A DNA stretch of 64,000 nucleotides from Auanema rhodensis (taxonomy: Eukaryota > Nematoda > Chromadorea > Rhabditida > Rhabditidae). Below are positions 61,701-64,000 of this stretch, one piece after another. How positions within the stretch are numbered: position 1 is the stretch's first letter; each line of letters opens with the position of its first letter. The notes beneath the pieces are model-generated. The model was not told the origin of the DNA. It saw only the letters and a program-made list of their open reading frames with translations, and ran no database searches. The stretch lies in assembly GCA_964057225.1 (NCBI GenBank), contig OZ059896.1, positions 2,790,001 to 2,854,000 on the forward strand. The letters run 5' to 3'. The translations under genes and the position numbers were made by a program.

Positions 61701-64000
61701 CATACCAAGTGCACATCACGTGTACATTTAATTAGCATAAATTAAAGTTCACGTAAATTTCAAAGTCATGGTTACCATGAACCAATATCAATAAAAATTT
61801 GTTTTTAGACTAATATGGACATGGGGAATCTAATTTTGGAAACCGCATCTCTTTATCTTTCACGTGAAGCGAGTTACATACCAAGTGCACATCACGTGTA
61901 CATTTAATTAGCATAAATTAAAGTTCACGTAAATTTCAAAGTCATGGTTACCATGAACCAATATCAATAAAAATTTGTTTTTAGACTAATATGGACATGG
62001 GGAATCTAATTTCGAAAACCGCATCTATTTATCTTTCACGTGAAGCGAGTTACACACCAAGTGCACATCACGTGTACATTTAATTAGCATAAATTAAAGT
62101 TCACGTAAATTTCAAAGTCATGGTTACCATGAACCAATATCAATAAAAATTTGTTTTTAGACTAATATGGACATGGGGAATCTAATTTCGAAAACCGCAT
62201 CTATTTATCTTTCACGTGAAGCGAGTTACATACCAAGTGCACATCACGTGTACATTTAATTAGCATAAATTAAAGTTCACGTAAATTTCAAAGTCATGGT
62301 TACCATGAACCAATATCAATAAAAATTTGTTTTTAGACTAATATGGACATGGGGAATCTAATTTTGAAAACCGCATCTCTTCATCTTTCACGTGAAGCGA
62401 GTTACATACCAAGTGCACATCACGTGTACATTTAATTAGCAAAAATTAAAGTTAACGTAAATTTCCAAGTCATGGTTACCATGAACCAATATCAATAAAA
62501 ATTTGTTTTTAGACTAATATGGACATGGGGAATCTAATTTTGTAAACCGCATCTCTTCATCTTTCACGTGAAGCGAGTTACATACCAAGTGCACATCACG
62601 TGTACATTTAATTAGCATAAATTAAAGTTCACGTAAATTTCAAAGTCATGGTTACCATGAACCAATATCAATAAAAATTTGTTTTTAGACTAATATGGAC
62701 ATGGGGAATCTAATTTCGAAAACCGCATCTATTTATCTTTCACGTGAAGCGAGTTACATACCAAGTGCACATCACGTGTACATTTAATTAGCATAAATTA
62801 AAGTTCACGTAAATTTCAAAGTCATGGTTACCATGAACCAATATCAATAAAAATTTGTTTTTAGACTAATTTGGACATGGGGAATCTAATTTCGAAAACC
62901 GCATCTATTTATCTTTCACGTGAAGCGAGTTACATACCAAGTGCACATCACGTGTACATTTAATTAGCATAAATTAAAGTTCACGTAAATTTCATAGTCA
63001 TGGTTACCATGAACCAATATCAATAAAAATTTGTTTTTAGACTAATTTGGACATGGGGAATCTAATTTTGAAAACCGCATCTATTTATCTTTCACGTGAA
63101 GCGAGTTACATACCAAGTGCACATCACGTGTACATTTAATTAGCATAAATTAAAGTTCACGTAAATTTCAAAGTCATGGTTACCATGAACCAATATCAAT
63201 AAAAATTTGTTTTTAGACTAATATGGACATGGGGAATCTAATTTTGGAAACCGCATCTCTTTATCTTTCACGTGAAGCGAGTTACATACCAAGTGCACAT
63301 CACGTGTACATTTAATTAGCATAAATTAAAGTTCACGTAAATTTCAAAGTCATGGTTACCATGAACCAATATCAATAAAAATTTGTTTTTAGACTAATAT
63401 GGACATGGGGAATCTAATTTCGAAAACCGCATCTATTTATCTTTCACGTGAAGCGAGTTACACACCAAGTGCACATCACGTGTACATTTAATTAGCATAA
63501 ATTAAAGTTCACGTAAATTTCAAAGTCATGGTTACCATGAACCAATATCAATAAAAATTTGTTTTTAGACTAATATGGACATGGGGAATCTAATTTCGGA
63601 AACCGCATCTATTTATCTTTCACGTGAAGCGAGTTACATACCAAGTGCACATCACGTGTACATTTAATTAGCATAAATTAAAGTTCACGTAAATTTCAAA
63701 GTCATGGTTACCATGAACCAATATCAATAAAAATTTGTTTTTAGACTAATATGGACATGGGGAATCTAATTTTGAAAACCGCATCTCTTTATCTTTCACG
63801 TGAAGCGAGTTACATACCAAGTGCACATCACGTGTACATTTAATTAGCATAAATTAAAGTTCACGTAAATTTCAAAGTCATGGTTACCAGGAACCAATAT
63901 CAATAAAAATTTGTTTTTAGACTAATATGGACATGGGGAATCTAATTTCGAAAACCGCATCTATTTATCTTTCACGTGAAGCGAGTTACATACCAAGTGC
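58770..64000. repeat. 8-monomer (1,408 bp) HOR at the right end
   Basis: Cycles start at 58,770, 60,178, 61,586 and 62,994, the last incomplete. Cycles one and two share their first five units: atgaacatgagg with cttcatc; attaacc with ttgttgtt (58,961 and 60,369); cattaaatt; aaatctg with catctattta; and gcaaaaatt. The gcaaaaatt marker is present in cycles one to three (59,623, 61,031, 62,439). Cycles two and three share tttcg with catctattta in units seven and eight. Cycles three and four share units two to four, including a private cacacc at 62,053 and 63,461. Each spacing is exactly 1,408 bp. Confidence 0.9.
63874..64000. repeat. Partial last monomer cut by the window end
   Basis: Only 127 of 176 bases are present. 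It has accaggaacc (a change in the dyad), tttcg and catctattta, and ends at ccaagtgc, monomer position 127. The array clearly continues past the window. Confidence 0.95.

Larger units (their letters stand above)
1..64000. repeat. 176-bp AT-rich tandem satellite array filling the window
   Basis: The motif aaagtcatggttacc recurs every 176 bp from base 1 to the last start at 63,874, giving 363 full monomers and one partial, all in one orientation. The consensus is about 68% A+T. Most monomers differ from each other at only a handful of positions, and the same variants recur in fixed combinations. No unique sequence, transposon or gene interrupts the array, and both window ends lie inside a run of monomers. 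A nucleosome-scale unit in a long homogenised head-to-tail array is typical of centromeric or pericentromeric satellites such as human alpha satellite (171 bp) or Arabidopsis CEN178. A centromeric role here is inference: a non-centromeric heterochromatic block would look the same. I do not recognise the family, and the strand is arbitrary. Confidence 0.98.

Noticed and set aside
61234-62289. CENP-B box in the ttcgaaaaccgc variants
   Set aside because: The mammalian consensus TTCGNNNNANNCGGG is not met: the base four positions after ttcg is c rather than A, and no cggg follows at the required place.
1-64000. CRISPR array
   Set aside because: The repeat is 176 bp with no unique spacers between copies, and there are no cas genes.
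1-64000. Telomeric or ribosomal repeats, tRNA genes, or transposon ends within the array
   Set aside because: No TTAGGG- or TTTAGGG-type runs, rRNA-like stretches, tRNA-like units or terminal repeats with target duplications were seen, and the 176-bp phase is unbroken.
1-64000. Assignment to a named plant or animal satellite family
   Set aside because: Length and AT content fit many families. Short shared words such as aaaccgca or atatggac with Arabidopsis CEN178 are too short and not in matching order, so no family name is supported.

Overview
The whole 64,000-base window is one uninterrupted tandem satellite array. The monomer is 176 bp and about 68% A+T (56 of 176 bases in my consensus are G or C). 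Monomers run head to tail in a single orientation from base 1 to base 64,000: 363 complete monomers plus a 127-bp partial one from 63,874. The array reaches neither end of the window, so it continues on both sides. I see no protein gene, RNA gene, transposon, CRISPR array, replication origin or unique spacer. The pattern is that of a eukaryotic centromeric or other heterochromatic satellite: a nucleosome-length monomer, head-to-tail order, kilobase-scale homogenisation and higher-order repeats (HORs). I do not recognise the monomer as a named family. I cannot tell from sequence alone whether the host is a plant or an animal, or whether this array carries the kinetochore.

Monomers fall into recurring types, defined by single-base differences at fixed monomer positions (position 1 is the first a of aaagtcatgg). 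A: 19a, 47a, 122t (cctag). B: A with 63a. U: A with 90t. V: A with 5a and a 1-2 bp deletion in the T-tract. T: 19c, 47a, 85t, 122t; T' is T with 85c. S: 120t and 121a (ataaag). D: 19c, 82t, 122a. E: 19c, 28t, 49t, usually 142c; E' also has 69t. F: 54t and 57a. G: 78g and 96t. H: 39g. C: 39c, 54t and 122g or 122a; C' has 39t. P: the plain form with 19a, 47g and 122a.

Layout. 1-2112: mixed A, T, S and E monomers. 2113-6512: imperfect 6-monomer HOR G-D-S-E-H-C (about 1,056 bp). 6513-10,023: a 10-monomer block present twice. 9848-10,551: a T-B dimer repeated. 10,552-17,586: seven-monomer blocks of type C-U-T'-A-V-T-B, with S/D/E/F/G material between them. 17,587-20,402: S/D/E/F/G mixture. 20,403-24,274: an 11-monomer (1,936 bp) block duplicated in tandem, with a chimeric junction monomer. 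24,275-29,026: blocks of E-H-A-A. 29,027-32,722: a 7-monomer (1,232 bp) block in three tandem copies. 32,723-53,490: mostly the G-D-S-E-H-C HOR again, with 5-monomer forms lacking H and several displaced duplications. 53,491-55,953: a transition. 55,954-64,000: a different subfamily (P-like, without ataaag or cctag) organised from 58,770 as an 8-monomer HOR of 1,408 bp.

Nothing here works as an operon or pathway. The window instead records satellite turnover by unequal exchange and conversion: nearly constant monomer phase, private variants recurring at exact multiples of 176 bp, chimeric monomers and nested duplications of 2, 4, 6, 7, 8, 10 and 11 monomers. The conserved internal features are a 15-bp dyad, three CACGT cores spaced 32-33 bp apart and an A/T-tract. 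These are candidates for protein binding or DNA shape, but no function is shown. Typing was done by eye on diagnostic sites, so individual monomer labels may contain occasional errors. The coordinates of block starts were checked by phase arithmetic.
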